A stretch of DNA of 64,000 nt from an uncultured Bacteroidales bacterium (lineage in GTDB: Bacteria > Bacteroidota > Bacteroidia > Bacteroidales > UBA932). Numbering within the stretch: the stretch's first letter is position 1; each line of letters opens with the position of its first letter. The DNA lies in NCBI GenBank assembly GCA_946415475.1, contig CAMKSQ010000003.1:34964-98963 (forward strand). Direction: 5' to 3'. A program made the position numbers and the translations under genes. Below the pieces are notes generated by a model. It was not told the origin of the DNA. It did no database searches and worked only from the letters and a program-made list of their open reading frames with translations. Shown here one piece after another: positions 7,995-16,576 of the stretch.

Positions 7995-8350
7995 TTAAAG
8001 CACACTCACCCTATCCTGGACTACCTCCAATGCCTCACCCTGTGCTTTAATTACTCTTTCTAACCCCGTTTAAAGCACACCCACTCCGCCCAGATCCACC
8101 TCCAGGGCAGCACCTTGTGCTTTAACTACCCTTTTAACACCCGGCTAAAGCACACCTGCCCTGTCCAGACCTACCTCCAAGACCCCATCCTGTGCTTTAA
8201 CTACCCTTTCTAACCCCGTTTAAAGCACACCCACTCCGTCCAGACCCACCTCCATGGCAGCACCTTGTGCTTTAACTACCCTTTTAACACCCGGCTAAAG
8301 CACACCTACCCCGTCCAGACCTACCTCCAATGCCTCGTGCTGTGCTTTAA
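7995..8350. repeat. Tandem array of TTAAAGCACA...TGTGCTTTAA palindromic units
   Basis: Five units, each opening with (T)TAAAGCACA and closing about 45 nt later with TGTGCTTTAA, begin near 7996, 8081, 8146, 8221 and 8286. The spacing alternates between 75 or more and 65, so units 2-3 and 4-5 form a 140-bp dimer present twice. Two closely related units occur at 59544-59674. No coding frame is conserved across copies. Confidence 0.85.
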
Positions 8351-8373
8351 TGCCGGGATGTTGCCGGAAGGAA

Positions 8374-8566
8374 AGCGGAACCCTCTTGGGCCCTTTCATG
8401 GAGCCCGAGAGGGTTTCCGCTAGCCGCCTTGCCGCGTATTGCAAGGCGGTGGTTCCGTGTCCACTCAGCCGCCGCACCTGGTTGCGTGCGGCGGCCACTC
8501 CCTGGGCTGGTCGGTATCCTGTTGACACTCAGCAACACTCTGAATATCAACCCGTTACCGACCAGC
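8374..8566. other. Run of four strong hairpins, non-coding
   Basis: Four consecutive inverted repeats are visible: AGCGGAACCCTCT...AGAGGGTTTCCGCT (8374-8421); CCGCCTTG/CAAGGCGG (8424-8449); GCCGCCGCA/TGCGGCGGC (8468-8494); and GCTGGTCGGTA/TACCGACCAGC (8506-8566). They may be further repeat-family members or a structured RNA. No promoter was found on either strand. Confidence 0.5.
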
Positions 8567-8630
8567 TGGTTGTAAGGTGCCAATTTACAAGACTGGTTGG
8601 TAAGTGCTTGATTCATAGTTAAATACAAAT

Positions 8631-8659
8631 AATCCTCGGCGCAAAAGGAGCCGAGGATT
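8631..8659 (-). terminator. Terminator hairpin downstream of the alpha-2-macroglobulin gene
   Basis: AATCCTCGGC and GCCGAGGATT form a perfect 10-bp stem. On the minus strand it is followed by ATTTGTATTT. A near-identical hairpin (59735-59763) lies downstream of smpB, and both sit at the end of a repeat island. Confidence 0.65.
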
Positions 8660-8687
8660 ATATAGTAACCTATTGATGGCCAACGGG

Positions 8688-11600
8688 TTAGTTGCCAGTG
8701 ACCGTGAGGGCGGGACGGGAGGCGGAGTTGGCGCGGTAGTGGGGGGCGTAGAGGGACTCAATCTCCACCACGGGCGCCTGGAAGCGGCCCGCCTGCTGCA
8801 CGTAGAAGGTCTCGGAGATTTCCGTATTCTCCTCCGGATAGGAGTCAAAGTAATACTCTGTGCAGGCGGCTTTTACATTCCTGTAGCCCTGCGGGACAAA
8901 GCCCCAGACAAAACCGGCGCGGAGCGGGCGGATGAAACCGTAGCCCACATGGCCGGAGAGCTGATGCTCCGGCTGCAGGGCTGCCTCACGGCCGGCCGTC
9001 AACTTCACGAAACTGCGGTTTTCCCCGTTCCAAATCTTATAGGTGACCACAATCTTGTCGCCCACGGCCACCGGGTCGCCGGGCTTGAGTTCCACCTCAC
9101 TCCCCTCCTTGAAGAACTTCCGCTCCAACTTGAAGCCGTTTCCGGCGGCCTTCACGGCCTTGAACGGGGCCCGATACGTTCCGGACAGCGCCAGCACACG
9201 GGTGTTCATGACGGCTTGGGAGCCGTCCAGGATGGAGGTAATGGCGTCGATAAAAGCCGGTTCGGTGTCCCAGTGCTGGGTCTCCTTCTGCAGCATGAGC
9301 CAGAGGCGGATGCCGTCGGCGATGGCGGAAGGAGATACACTCGCTCCGCTCGGTATGACAGAAGAAGAGCCCGGTAGGACAGAAGAAGAGCTCGGTATGA
9401 CAGAAGAAGAGCCCGGTAGGACAGAAGAAGAGAGCAGATCGCACAGGAGGGCGTGGGCGTAGGCTTCGCTCTCCAGGAGGCCGCGCCAAGGCATGACGGC
9501 GTTGGGATAGTAGTAGCCGCCGGAAGGATGCGCTACAGCATATTCCACCAGCGACAGGAGGTCAGCCTGCATGGATTTCTCCAATTTGGCCTTGGTACCC
9601 AGCGAAACGCCCCAATCCTGCGCCAGGGCAATACCACCTTCCCGCTTCAGCAGGTTGCGGAGAGTAAGCAGCCGACGACTCTTGTTCAGGATTTGTCCCT
9701 CCAGGCCACGCCCGTCTTTCTTACCGGGCGTCAGATAGTCCTTGGCCCACTTGGTAAACGTTTTAAAACGTTTTTTATCCGTTTCCGATACGGGTTTTAC
9801 CTCGAAAGGAACGTTGGCGTAAAGGGCGCGCACATGCAGGTACTGGGCATCGGAAATGCCACCGCACCAATACGGACGCTCGGAGCCAAACTGATTGGCA
9901 TCCAGGTATTTCACGGCCGATGTCACCTCCGGCACCTCAAACCCACGGTCGCGGAGCTTGGCGATCCGCTCCAGGAGCACGGCGGTGATAACCGGCGAGG
10001 AATGCATGCCTTCGAACCAGCCGAAGCCACCGTCCGCGTTACGGCAGGCGAGGATCTTCTGAAGGAGGGATTTCTCGACTCCGCCTGCGGCTTCGCTCGA
10101 AATGACAACGCCCAGCCGGGAAGCGAGAAGGGAAACGTACCAGGCCTCGGAGAGGCTGAGAACATCCTTGCCCTGGGGCTCCACATGGGACGGGATGGCG
10201 TCACGGACCATGTCCAGCACGGTGATTTCGCGCAGGGAGGCCTCCGATGCCGGCATGTTCACAAAGCGGGAACGGAGGCCCTGCAGCAGCGCTTCCCGGT
10301 TCATACCGTCCAGCAGCACGGCCGAATGGGCCTCGGTAAGGGTTTGGGCAGCCGGGTACACGGGCACGGTCACCTGCACGGCGTCGGAGAATGCCTCTGC
10401 GCGGAAGATGGCTTTAAGAGATACACTCGCTTCGCTCGGTATGACAGAAGAAGAGCTCGGTATGACAGAAGAAGAGCTCGAAATGACAGAAGAGTCGGAG
10501 CCGGGAATGACGGGGGCGGTAATCCGGAAGCGATGGTTCACGCTGGCGCCGGGCTGCACGGTCACGGGCACCATCTGCGAACTCACGGGCTTACCAGGCT
10601 CGGAGAGCACCAGGACGATGGTTCCGGAAACCGGCTTATCGGTAATGCTGGACACGGTGACCGCCGCATCGTACACATCGCCCTCGTACAGGAACCGCGG
10701 TTCCAGCAGGCTCACTTTCACCGGAATCGACACCACCATCTCGTCCTCCACCGTCGCATTATGCATGGCCGCATCGTGCGCGTACGCCCGTACATAGAAG
10801 GTCGATAACTTATCGGAAGTCTTGAAGCTGAAATGCAGCGTCCCGTCGGCACCCGGCCGCAGATGCGGCTGGAAGGTCAGCGCACTGGCGAAGTCGCTGC
10901 GCACAGGCGCATCGTCCCCTCCACCACGTCCATAAGCCACGACATCGTCGCCATCAACAACAGCCTTGCTCTCGACCGCCTCGTCCATGGCAGCATATTC
11001 ATACTCGGCAGCATCGGCCATAGCCATGGGCGTTGCATTCATCATGTACTTCCCGCCGGTGCGCATCATAATGGGTCTGTGTCGATACGCCTCCCCCACC
11101 ACGCCGCAAACCGGCGTAATCCAAATCTGCGGTACACCATCGTCATAGATGCTCACCTCCGGCCATTCATTCTCCGCCACGGCATCCAGGCTCTTGTCCC
11201 AGGCCGCCACCAGCACCTCCGCATCGGCCGCCGTCTTGAGCGCAAACGTATAACGGGTGCCCGGATAGGCCTTGTCCTGGAAACGCGTAAACTCCAACGG
11301 CATCGTATAACGGTTCTTTTCGCGTCGATACTCCCGGTCGTAACTCACGGACGCACCATGCAGGAAATAGAACACCTGAAGGCGCACCACATCCGGCCAG
11401 TTCTTCTTATAGGCAAACGAAAGATTCTCCAGGGAGCCATCGGCAACTACAACTTCCTTACTCTCAAGGAGTTGCTCACCATTCCCATAGACCATCACCT
11501 GGGCATAAACAGTTCCTTCAGTCGTGCCGATACGGGCACGCACCGCTCCACCCTCAGCCACCGTCGTGGGACCCGGAATAAAGACGCGACGGGCCTGCGG

Positions 11601-13994
11601 CATGAGCACCTGCGACTCGGGAAGAATGCAGAAAACGGCGAAATCTTCCTCGTTCTCTACCTTCTTTCCGCTCTTGCTCTCCCCTTCTACCCGCGCGTGA
11701 ACCTTATAATATCCGCTGCCCGGCAGTTCCACGGAGAAGCTGTTGCCGGACTGCACCTGCCCGGAAGCCAGCGTGCTGCCATCGGCGGTAAATACTTGAA
11801 AACCAACCGGAAGCGGCACCACATTGCCATCCTCATCCAGCGCCTTCAGCGTCATGCGTAGGGTGCTTTGCAGAAGGGTATAAGCGGGAGTGTACCGCCA
11901 GTCATCCTGGTCACGGAAGGCCTCCAGCTCCACAGAAGCGGCATCGGCAACAGAAGCGTCGATTTCCACATCGTCACCCACGTAATATCCCTTGCCGAAA
12001 CTGCGGGTTTCCCCGGTGAAATCTGTCACCGTAACCGTAGCATGGTAGTACCCCGTTTCCTTCGTGGGGAAGCTGAAATGGAAGTCGCTGTCGGCACCGA
12101 CCTCCTGCGTTTCCTCCAGCACGATGTCACCATAGCGCTCTACCTTCACGTTAACGCGTGCACCGGCAAGACTGTGTCCGGAATAGCTTTGCAGACGGCC
12201 GCTCACAGGGATGCTGTCGCCAGGCATATAGAATTCCTCCAACTGATTGAACTCCAGTTCATAGGTGGGCAGGACGAATTCATCGACCGGGAAAGAATCA
12301 TAACCCATTTCATCCACCTCCAGCGCAAAATCGCCGTTGCGAAGGCCCTTGGGCAGCACGAACTGGCCCGATGCCGCGCCCCATGCGTTGGTGGTAAGTT
12401 CTTGACTGGCAAGCCGATTGCCCTCGGAGTCCAGCAGCTTCACCTCAATGGAGCGGCCTTTGCACACGGCAAGGCTCTGCGCCGGGTTCCCTTCGAACAC
12501 CACCGCCTTGTAACGGACCGTATCGCCGGGATGATAAGCGCCCTGATCCTTATAGAGATAGCACTGCGTGGAACTATTATTCGAGCGTTCCACGCGAGGC
12601 TTCCGCATGCTTACCGGACGCGATTTCCGGTCTCCGCTCACCGCGATAAGCTCGTAATAGCTGTCCTTGTCCTTGAGCATGTCCTTAATAAAGGCCTCCG
12701 GCAAAACGGTGAAACCGCTGAGTTTCAGGGAGGTTTTGGCTACCTGGCGGCTGCCTTTCATCAGCAGCAGCGTTGCTTTGGAAAGCGGCTCGCCACTGTT
12801 GTAATCGGCCACATAAACGGCCGGACCGCGGCTGTCCGTGCGCGAGGCAATGGACAGCGTGTACTGAGTGTAGTTGGCCTGGTCGGTCAGTTTTCCGTTT
12901 ACGGCCTCCACCGTGTAGTCCCCGTCCGCCAGTTTGGGCAGGGCCACCACAAGTGTATCCGGCACGTAAAAAGTCTCCTTGGGATTCTTTAACTTCCAGG
13001 TTTTCAGGGACTTTTTGTCCTCCCGGAGCGTAACATTCACCTGCGAAAGATTGCGCAGCAACACCTGAATCTGCCCGTCCTTCACACTCACCTCCACATC
13101 GCTGGCCGTAAGGGTTGCTATAAGGGTCTCCGCCCCGCGAGAAGCATCGGCAATGGTGGCCTCCGAACCGGTATAGGCCTTGCGTTCTTTCTCCAACGTC
13201 CGGGCCGTATTGCAAAGCGAGGCATAAGCGCTGCCCGCTCCCTTCTTCTTATCCAGGTCCTCTTTCCGCATCTGCAGCAAAGCGGCCTTCGGGAACAGGG
13301 AAACGGCTTTCCCCTCGTATTTTTTTGCCACAAGCCCCAGGGCCTGCCGGCGTTCCTCCCGTTGCTCTTCCGGATAATAGTGCGAACTCACGGCGTAATA
13401 CTCCAAGGCCGCCTGCGAGGGATATCGACCCTCCACTTCTTCCAGAAGCGCCTTGTAAATATCATCTTTTTCCGAGACGGAGTGACTGGAAAGCATGCGC
13501 CAAAGGACAAATTCGCGGTCGTTGGCGATAAACAGCGGCAGGGTGCCGCCCAGGTACTCGTCCGCATCCTTGTAAAAGCCGCTTGTCCGGCCTTTGAACC
13601 CGTCCGGGTGGGCTTTTACATACTCCCAAAGCGCATCCGAAGAGGCATATTTCCATCGGCTCATCCATTGGAACGTGACGATGGGCTCGTTAAAGGAGGC
13701 CACCTCCGCTTCCAGGGCCTTGTTCAGGGCATCCCGCTGCTTCCAGTCCCGGCGCTGGACGGTGGTCACATACAGGGTGGCGGCATCGTAGAAATCCAAC
13801 GCCAGATGCTGCTGCAGGGCCTCCTGCTTGATTTGCGAGAGGATTTCCGCTTCCAGTTGCGGGCGATCCGCCTTCCGGGCGGCCTCGTATTTTTTCCAAA
13901 GGGAGGTTAGGCTGTGACCGTCATTCATGGGCTGCGCAATAGCAACGATGCCAGCCAACACGGCCAGCATACAGGTTAACCATATTTTCCTCAT
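8688..13994 (-). CDS. Alpha-2-macroglobulin family protein, large secreted
   Basis: This 1768-residue protein has a signal peptide (MRKIWLTCMLAVLAGIVAIAQ). It then carries an N-terminal helical region, several MG beta-sandwich domains (for example residues 480-680, AYHPGDTVRYKAVVFEGNPAQ), the alpha-2-macroglobulin core (SDKLSTFYVRAYAHDA) and a C-terminal alpha/alpha-toroid (ILACRNADGGFGWFEG; SEAYAHALLCDLL). Bacterial members are thought to trap proteases in the periplasm or at the outer membrane. I see no CxEQ thioester motif, as in the YfaS-type subgroup. Low-complexity stretches (VIPSSSSVIPS, VLPGSSSVIPS) encoded by a dispersed DNA repeat interrupt the toroid region. It is followed by a terminator hairpin, and folC lies 46 bp upstream on the same strand. 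Confidence 0.88.
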   Translation of the reverse strand: MRKIWLTCMLAVLAGIVAIAQPMNDGHSLTSLWKKYEAARKADRPQLEAEILSQIKQEALQQHLALDFYDAATLYVTTVQRRDWKQRDALNKALEAEVASFNEPIVTFQWMSRWKYASSDALWEYVKAHPDGFKGRTSGFYKDADEYLGGTLPLFIANDREFVLWRMLSSHSVSEKDDIYKALLEEVEGRYPSQAALEYYAVSSHYYPEEQREERRQALGLVAKKYEGKAVSLFPKAALLQMRKEDLDKKKGAGSAYASLCNTARTLEKERKAYTGSEATIADASRGAETLIATLTASDVEVSVKDGQIQVLLRNLSQVNVTLREDKKSLKTWKLKNPKETFYVPDTLVVALPKLADGDYTVEAVNGKLTDQANYTQYTLSIASRTDSRGPAVYVADYNSGEPLSKATLLLMKGSRQVAKTSLKLSGFTVLPEAFIKDMLKDKDSYYELIAVSGDRKSRPVSMRKPRVERSNNSSTQCYLYKDQGAYHPGDTVRYKAVVFEGNPAQSLAVCKGRSIEVKLLDSEGNRLASQELTTNAWGAASGQFVLPKGLRNGDFALEVDEMGYDSFPVDEFVLPTYELEFNQLEEFYMPGDSIPVSGRLQSYSGHSLAGARVNVKVERYGDIVLEETQEVGADSDFHFSFPTKETGYYHATVTVTDFTGETRSFGKGYYVGDDVEIDASVADAASVELEAFRDQDDWRYTPAYTLLQSTLRMTLKALDEDGNVVPLPVGFQVFTADGSTLASGQVQSGNSFSVELPGSGYYKVHARVEGESKSGKKVENEEDFAVFCILPESQVLMPQARRVFIPGPTTVAEGGAVRARIGTTEGTVYAQVMVYGNGEQLLESKEVVVADGSLENLSFAYKKNWPDVVRLQVFYFLHGASVSYDREYRREKNRYTMPLEFTRFQDKAYPGTRYTFALKTAADAEVLVAAWDKSLDAVAENEWPEVSIYDDGVPQIWITPVCGVVGEAYRHRPIMMRTGGKYMMNATPMAMADAAEYEYAAMDEAVESKAVVDGDDVVAYGRGGGDDAPVRSDFASALTFQPHLRPGADGTLHFSFKTSDKLSTFYVRAYAHDAAMHNATVEDEMVVSIPVKVSLLEPRFLYEGDVYDAAVTVSSITDKPVSGTIVLVLSEPGKPVSSQMVPVTVQPGASVNHRFRITAPVIPGSDSSVISSSSSVIPSSSSVIPSEASVSLKAIFRAEAFSDAVQVTVPVYPAAQTLTEAHSAVLLDGMNREALLQGLRSRFVNMPASEASLREITVLDMVRDAIPSHVEPQGKDVLSLSEAWYVSLLASRLGVVISSEAAGGVEKSLLQKILACRNADGGFGWFEGMHSSPVITAVLLERIAKLRDRGFEVPEVTSAVKYLDANQFGSERPYWCGGISDAQYLHVRALYANVPFEVKPVSETDKKRFKTFTKWAKDYLTPGKKDGRGLEGQILNKSRRLLTLRNLLKREGGIALAQDWGVSLGTKAKLEKSMQADLLSLVEYAVAHPSGGYYYPNAVMPWRGLLESEAYAHALLCDLLSSSVLPGSSSVIPSSSSVLPGSSSVIPSGASVSPSAIADGIRLWLMLQKETQHWDTEPAFIDAITSILDGSQAVMNTRVLALSGTYRAPFKAVKAAGNGFKLERKFFKEGSEVELKPGDPVAVGDKIVVTYKIWNGENRSFVKLTAGREAALQPEHQLSGHVGYGFIRPLRAGFVWGFVPQGYRNVKAACTEYYFDSYPEENTEISETFYVQQAGRFQAPVVEIESLYAPHYRANSASRPALTVTGN
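9331..9434. repeat. In-frame repeat block inside the alpha-2-macroglobulin gene
   Basis: A unit of about 24 bp (GGTATGACAGAAGAAGAGC and its GGTAGGACAGAAGAAGAGC variant) is repeated four times, preceded by GAGATACACTCGCTCCGCTC. It encodes alternating SSSVLPG/SSSVIPS residues without breaking the frame. Similar blocks lie at 10418-10495 and, as a short CTTCGCTCGAAATGACA fragment, at 10091-10107. Confidence 0.75.
10418..10495. repeat. Second in-frame repeat block inside the alpha-2-macroglobulin gene
   Basis: GAGATACACTCGCTTCGCTC is followed by three units ending GGTATGACAGAAGAAGAGC or an AAATGACAGAAG variant. It encodes SSVIPSSSSVIPSEAS. It is the same family as the block at 9331-9434, but with different copy number and sequence. 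Confidence 0.7.
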
Positions 13995-14040
13995 AGTATC
14001 GCATGCTTTGGTTCAGGAGGAACAAGAACAAGTTTTATAC

Positions 14041-15399
14041 CTATTTAAATAAAGGGAGGGCTTCCGCCACTACAAATGTGCTGCCGCCGATATAGATGAG
14101 CGGCGGAGCGGGGTTCTCTGCCGATGCGCTACGGCCCAGCTGCCGGGAGAGGTTATGGGCCAGCTGGACGGCCATTTGCACCGCGTAACGCACGGAAGTA
14201 AAGGCATAGCAACGGTGATTATGCGAAGGACGGTATTCGTTAAACCGGTCCAAAATGACGTCCGCCGGCAGGGCACGGGGCGTATCCGGTGCCGTAAATA
14301 TATAGGTAGCGTTCTCCGGCATGAGCGGGAGGATGGCGTCCAGGTCTTTATCGGCCATGATACCGTACACGATGATGAGCGACGAATAGAAGCCGCTGTC
14401 GATCATGTGCTGCAACTGCTGGAAATTGTGCTGCAGCGCATGGGCGTTGTGGCCGATGTCCGCAATGACGTAAGGCTGCGTGGAGAGGCGTTCCCATCGA
14501 CCATGAAAATGCATGTTGCTGGCCGTATGGAGGATGCCGTCCGTGACAGCGGCGTCGTTGCGAAGAAGCTCAAAGGCGTCCTGCTCCCGAAGGATGTCGA
14601 TGGCGGCAAGGACCGTCCGCAGGTTCTTCTCCTGCACCTGCGCCTGCAGGTCCATCTGCCTGAGCATCTGCGCATGACGGGACCAGAGGGAAGGTTTGAC
14701 CTCATCCGCGTAGGTGAGCGGGCAGAACATCCAGGCTTTCTCGTTGAATACGAATGAAGTTTCCTCCTGGTTCTCCCCAACCAGCGCCGGTACGCCTTCC
14801 TTGAAGATGCCGGCCTTTTCCGCCGCAATTTCCGGCAGCGTATGCCCCAAGAGGTCGCAATGGTCCATGCCGATGGATGTGACGATGGTGAGCTGCGGAT
14901 GCTCCAGGATGTTGGTGGAGTCCAGCCGCCCGCCCAGGCCGGTTTCGATGATGGCGATATCTACCTGTTTAGCAGCGAACCAACTGAAGGCCAGGCCGGT
15001 AGTGATTTCGAAGAAGGAGAGCTCGTGTGCGATAATCCAGCTCATCCACTCCGAAAGGAAGGAAAAGACGTACTCCTTGGGGATGAGTTCCCCGTTTACG
15101 CACATGCGCTCACGGAAGTCGATCAGGTGCGGCGAGGTGAACAGGCCGGTCTTAAGGCCGGAAGAGGTACAGGCCGATGCCAGCATGTTAGCCACCGAGC
15201 CCTTGCCGTTGGTGCCGGCCACATGGACGCTACGGAACTGGCGCGAGGGGTTGCCCAGGGCGTCCTCAAAGGCGCGCATGCGCTCCAGCCCGGGCTTGTA
15301 AGCCCCCGGGGTGAAACCATCTTTTTGCACCGACGGAAATCTGCGGAAAATATCCTGAACTAGCCGCAGATACTCTGCTTCTGAATAATTTACTTCCAT
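14041..15399 (-). CDS. folC: Folylpolyglutamate synthase / dihydrofolate synthase
   Basis: The tracked ORF starts at 15465, but the ATG at 15399 (MEVNYSEAEYLRLVQDIF) is preferred because the upstream residues overlap the divergent promoter region. This gives about 452 residues. The Mur-ligase fold is clear: P-loop GTNGKGSVANML, the lysine/Mg region FTSPHLIDFRERMCVNGE, and ETGLGGRLDSTN. It adds glutamate to dihydropteroate or folates in the cytosol, retaining cofactor in the cell. A -7 box TATATTTG lies just upstream of the ATG. It is divergent from the AIR-synthase-like gene, and the alpha-2-macroglobulin gene follows it. Confidence 0.92.
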   Translation of the reverse strand: MEVNYSEAEYLRLVQDIFRRFPSVQKDGFTPGAYKPGLERMRAFEDALGNPSRQFRSVHVAGTNGKGSVANMLASACTSSGLKTGLFTSPHLIDFRERMCVNGELIPKEYVFSFLSEWMSWIIAHELSFFEITTGLAFSWFAAKQVDIAIIETGLGGRLDSTNILEHPQLTIVTSIGMDHCDLLGHTLPEIAAEKAGIFKEGVPALVGENQEETSFVFNEKAWMFCPLTYADEVKPSLWSRHAQMLRQMDLQAQVQEKNLRTVLAAIDILREQDAFELLRNDAAVTDGILHTASNMHFHGRWERLSTQPYVIADIGHNAHALQHNFQQLQHMIDSGFYSSLIIVYGIMADKDLDAILPLMPENATYIFTAPDTPRALPADVILDRFNEYRPSHNHRCYAFTSVRYAVQMAVQLAHNLSRQLGRSASAENPAPPLIYIGGSTFVVAEALPLFK

Positions 15400-15427
15400 T
15401 ACTTCGCAAATATACAAAAAAAGCGCG

Positions 15428-15459
15428 TTTGTAGTTCTGCCGAAAAATGTGTAATTTTG
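15428..15459 (+). promoter_or_regulatory. Promoter giving a probably leaderless mRNA
   Basis: TTTG (15428-15431), 20 nt, TAATTTTG (15452-15459) matches the Bacteroidetes consensus exactly. The ATG of the next gene is at 15464, only 4 nt past the box, so the transcription start should lie at or next to the start codon. Confidence 0.7.
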
Positions 15460-15463
15460 GACC

Positions 15464-16576
15464 ATGGCAGATTTGCTTCATAGCAACTATATAATAGATG
15501 GTGTGCAAATGGCGCTGTCCCCGGAGCGCATGCTGCGGGAGTGCGTCGTGGAGCCCCCCATCGAACCGGACGGAGACCCGGAAACCCTGGCCGACGAAAC
15601 CCTGGACCTGCGGCCGGACAACTTCCAGTTCAAGGAGAGTTCCATCGCCACTTATGCCAAGTCCATTCCGGAAAAGCGGGCTTTCCCCCTGCCCTTTGCC
15701 ACGTCCTATACCGCCGGAAAGGTGGCGCAGGCACTGCTGGACGCCATCTGGATGGCCGGTCACTTCCGCCTGGGGGACCTCACCCTCAAGGCCGAATGGA
15801 AGTGGACCTGCAAACAGCTGGGAGACGCCGCCGCGTTCTATCACTCCGTAGAAAGCACCTGCAACTATCTGGATGCGCTGGGCGTTAAAATCGACAAGTA
15901 TAGCCTTTGCAGCGGGCAGCCGTCCGTGAATTTCAAGGCGTTTACCGTAGCGGAGGAAGACGCCCCGGAGGAGGAAGAAGTGACGCTTCTGCGGGAACTG
16001 CCGTTCCGTACCGCCAATCCGCGCATCTCGCGGAGGCGCAAGGCATCGGCCACCTTCCTGCCGGAGAAGAGCGACTGGCTGCTGTTTATTCCCTTCGACC
16101 CTTGTGATTTCAGACTGGGTGGCAGTGCTTTAACCCAGGCAGTGGGGGTGCAAGCCGGCACGGCGCCGGACATTTCCGACGCGGATTACTTTATCGACTG
16201 CTATGAAGTGGTGCGTGAACTGGTGGAAGACGGCGTGGTAAAGGCGGGCGCAACGGTGGGCGACGGCGGCCTCATGACCTGCCTCCGCAAGCTTTCCGCC
16301 GGTGGTACGGGCGCAGACGTAAGCATCCGCAACGTGTGCAAAGCATATGGAGAGGACTCCCAGGTGCGGGTTTTGTTCTCCGAGGTGCCGGGCGTGGTGT
16401 TGCAGATTGCCGATATCGACTATGATTATGTGGATGCAGAACTCATTCTGCAAGACGTTGTATACTTCCCGTTGGGCCATCCCGTGCCCGGACGCTCTTC
16501 CGTGCGGCTCACAGAGGCCGTAGAAATTCCACAAATCCTTGAGTCACTGCTAAATACGCTGGAAGGCGAAGACTAA
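15464..16576 (+). CDS. AIR synthase-related protein (PurM/PurL C-terminal-like)
   Basis: The C-terminal half (about residues 200-330) resembles the AIRS_C/PurL fold: DWLLFIPFDPCDFRLGGSALTQ, then DYFIDCYEVVRELVEDGVVKAG and VGDGGLMTCLRKL, which parallels the S/HDxSDGGL motif of PurL. The usual SDGG aspartate context is altered to GDGG. The N-terminal half is poorly recognisable and the protein (370 aa) is far smaller than PurL, so it is unlikely to be a purine biosynthetic enzyme. It is directly coupled to a PhoH-type ATPase (TAATG overlap at 16574-16578), implying a shared role. The start is fixed by the promoter at 15428-15459. Confidence 0.6.
   Translation: MADLLHSNYIIDGVQMALSPERMLRECVVEPPIEPDGDPETLADETLDLRPDNFQFKESSIATYAKSIPEKRAFPLPFATSYTAGKVAQALLDAIWMAGHFRLGDLTLKAEWKWTCKQLGDAAAFYHSVESTCNYLDALGVKIDKYSLCSGQPSVNFKAFTVAEEDAPEEEEVTLLRELPFRTANPRISRRRKASATFLPEKSDWLLFIPFDPCDFRLGGSALTQAVGVQAGTAPDISDADYFIDCYEVVRELVEDGVVKAGATVGDGGLMTCLRKLSAGGTGADVSIRNVCKAYGEDSQVRVLFSEVPGVVLQIADIDYDYVDAELILQDVVYFPLGHPVPGRSSVRLTEAVEIPQILESLLNTLEGED

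Noticed and set aside
7373-8063. Plus-strand ORFs of 225 and 177 aa over the repeat island
   Set aside because: Their sequence is simply translated repeats (Pro/Ser/Leu-rich), they overlap each other in different frames, and there is no start signal or family resemblance.
7995-8350. Possible CRISPR array (regularly spaced repeats)
   Set aside because: The repeated ends are inverted repeats of each other, the intervening sequences are related between units, and there are no cas genes in the window.
6675-8613. Genomic island inserted next to tRNA-Val, flanked by GTGCTTGATTC direct repeats
   Set aside because: GTGCTTGATTC occurs near 6700 and near 8603, but it is part of hairpins, is short, does not overlap the tRNA 3' end, and no integrase lies between.
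8347-8628. 93-aa minus-strand ORF across the hairpin region
   Set aside because: It runs through several palindromes and has no promoter, signal or recognisable domain.
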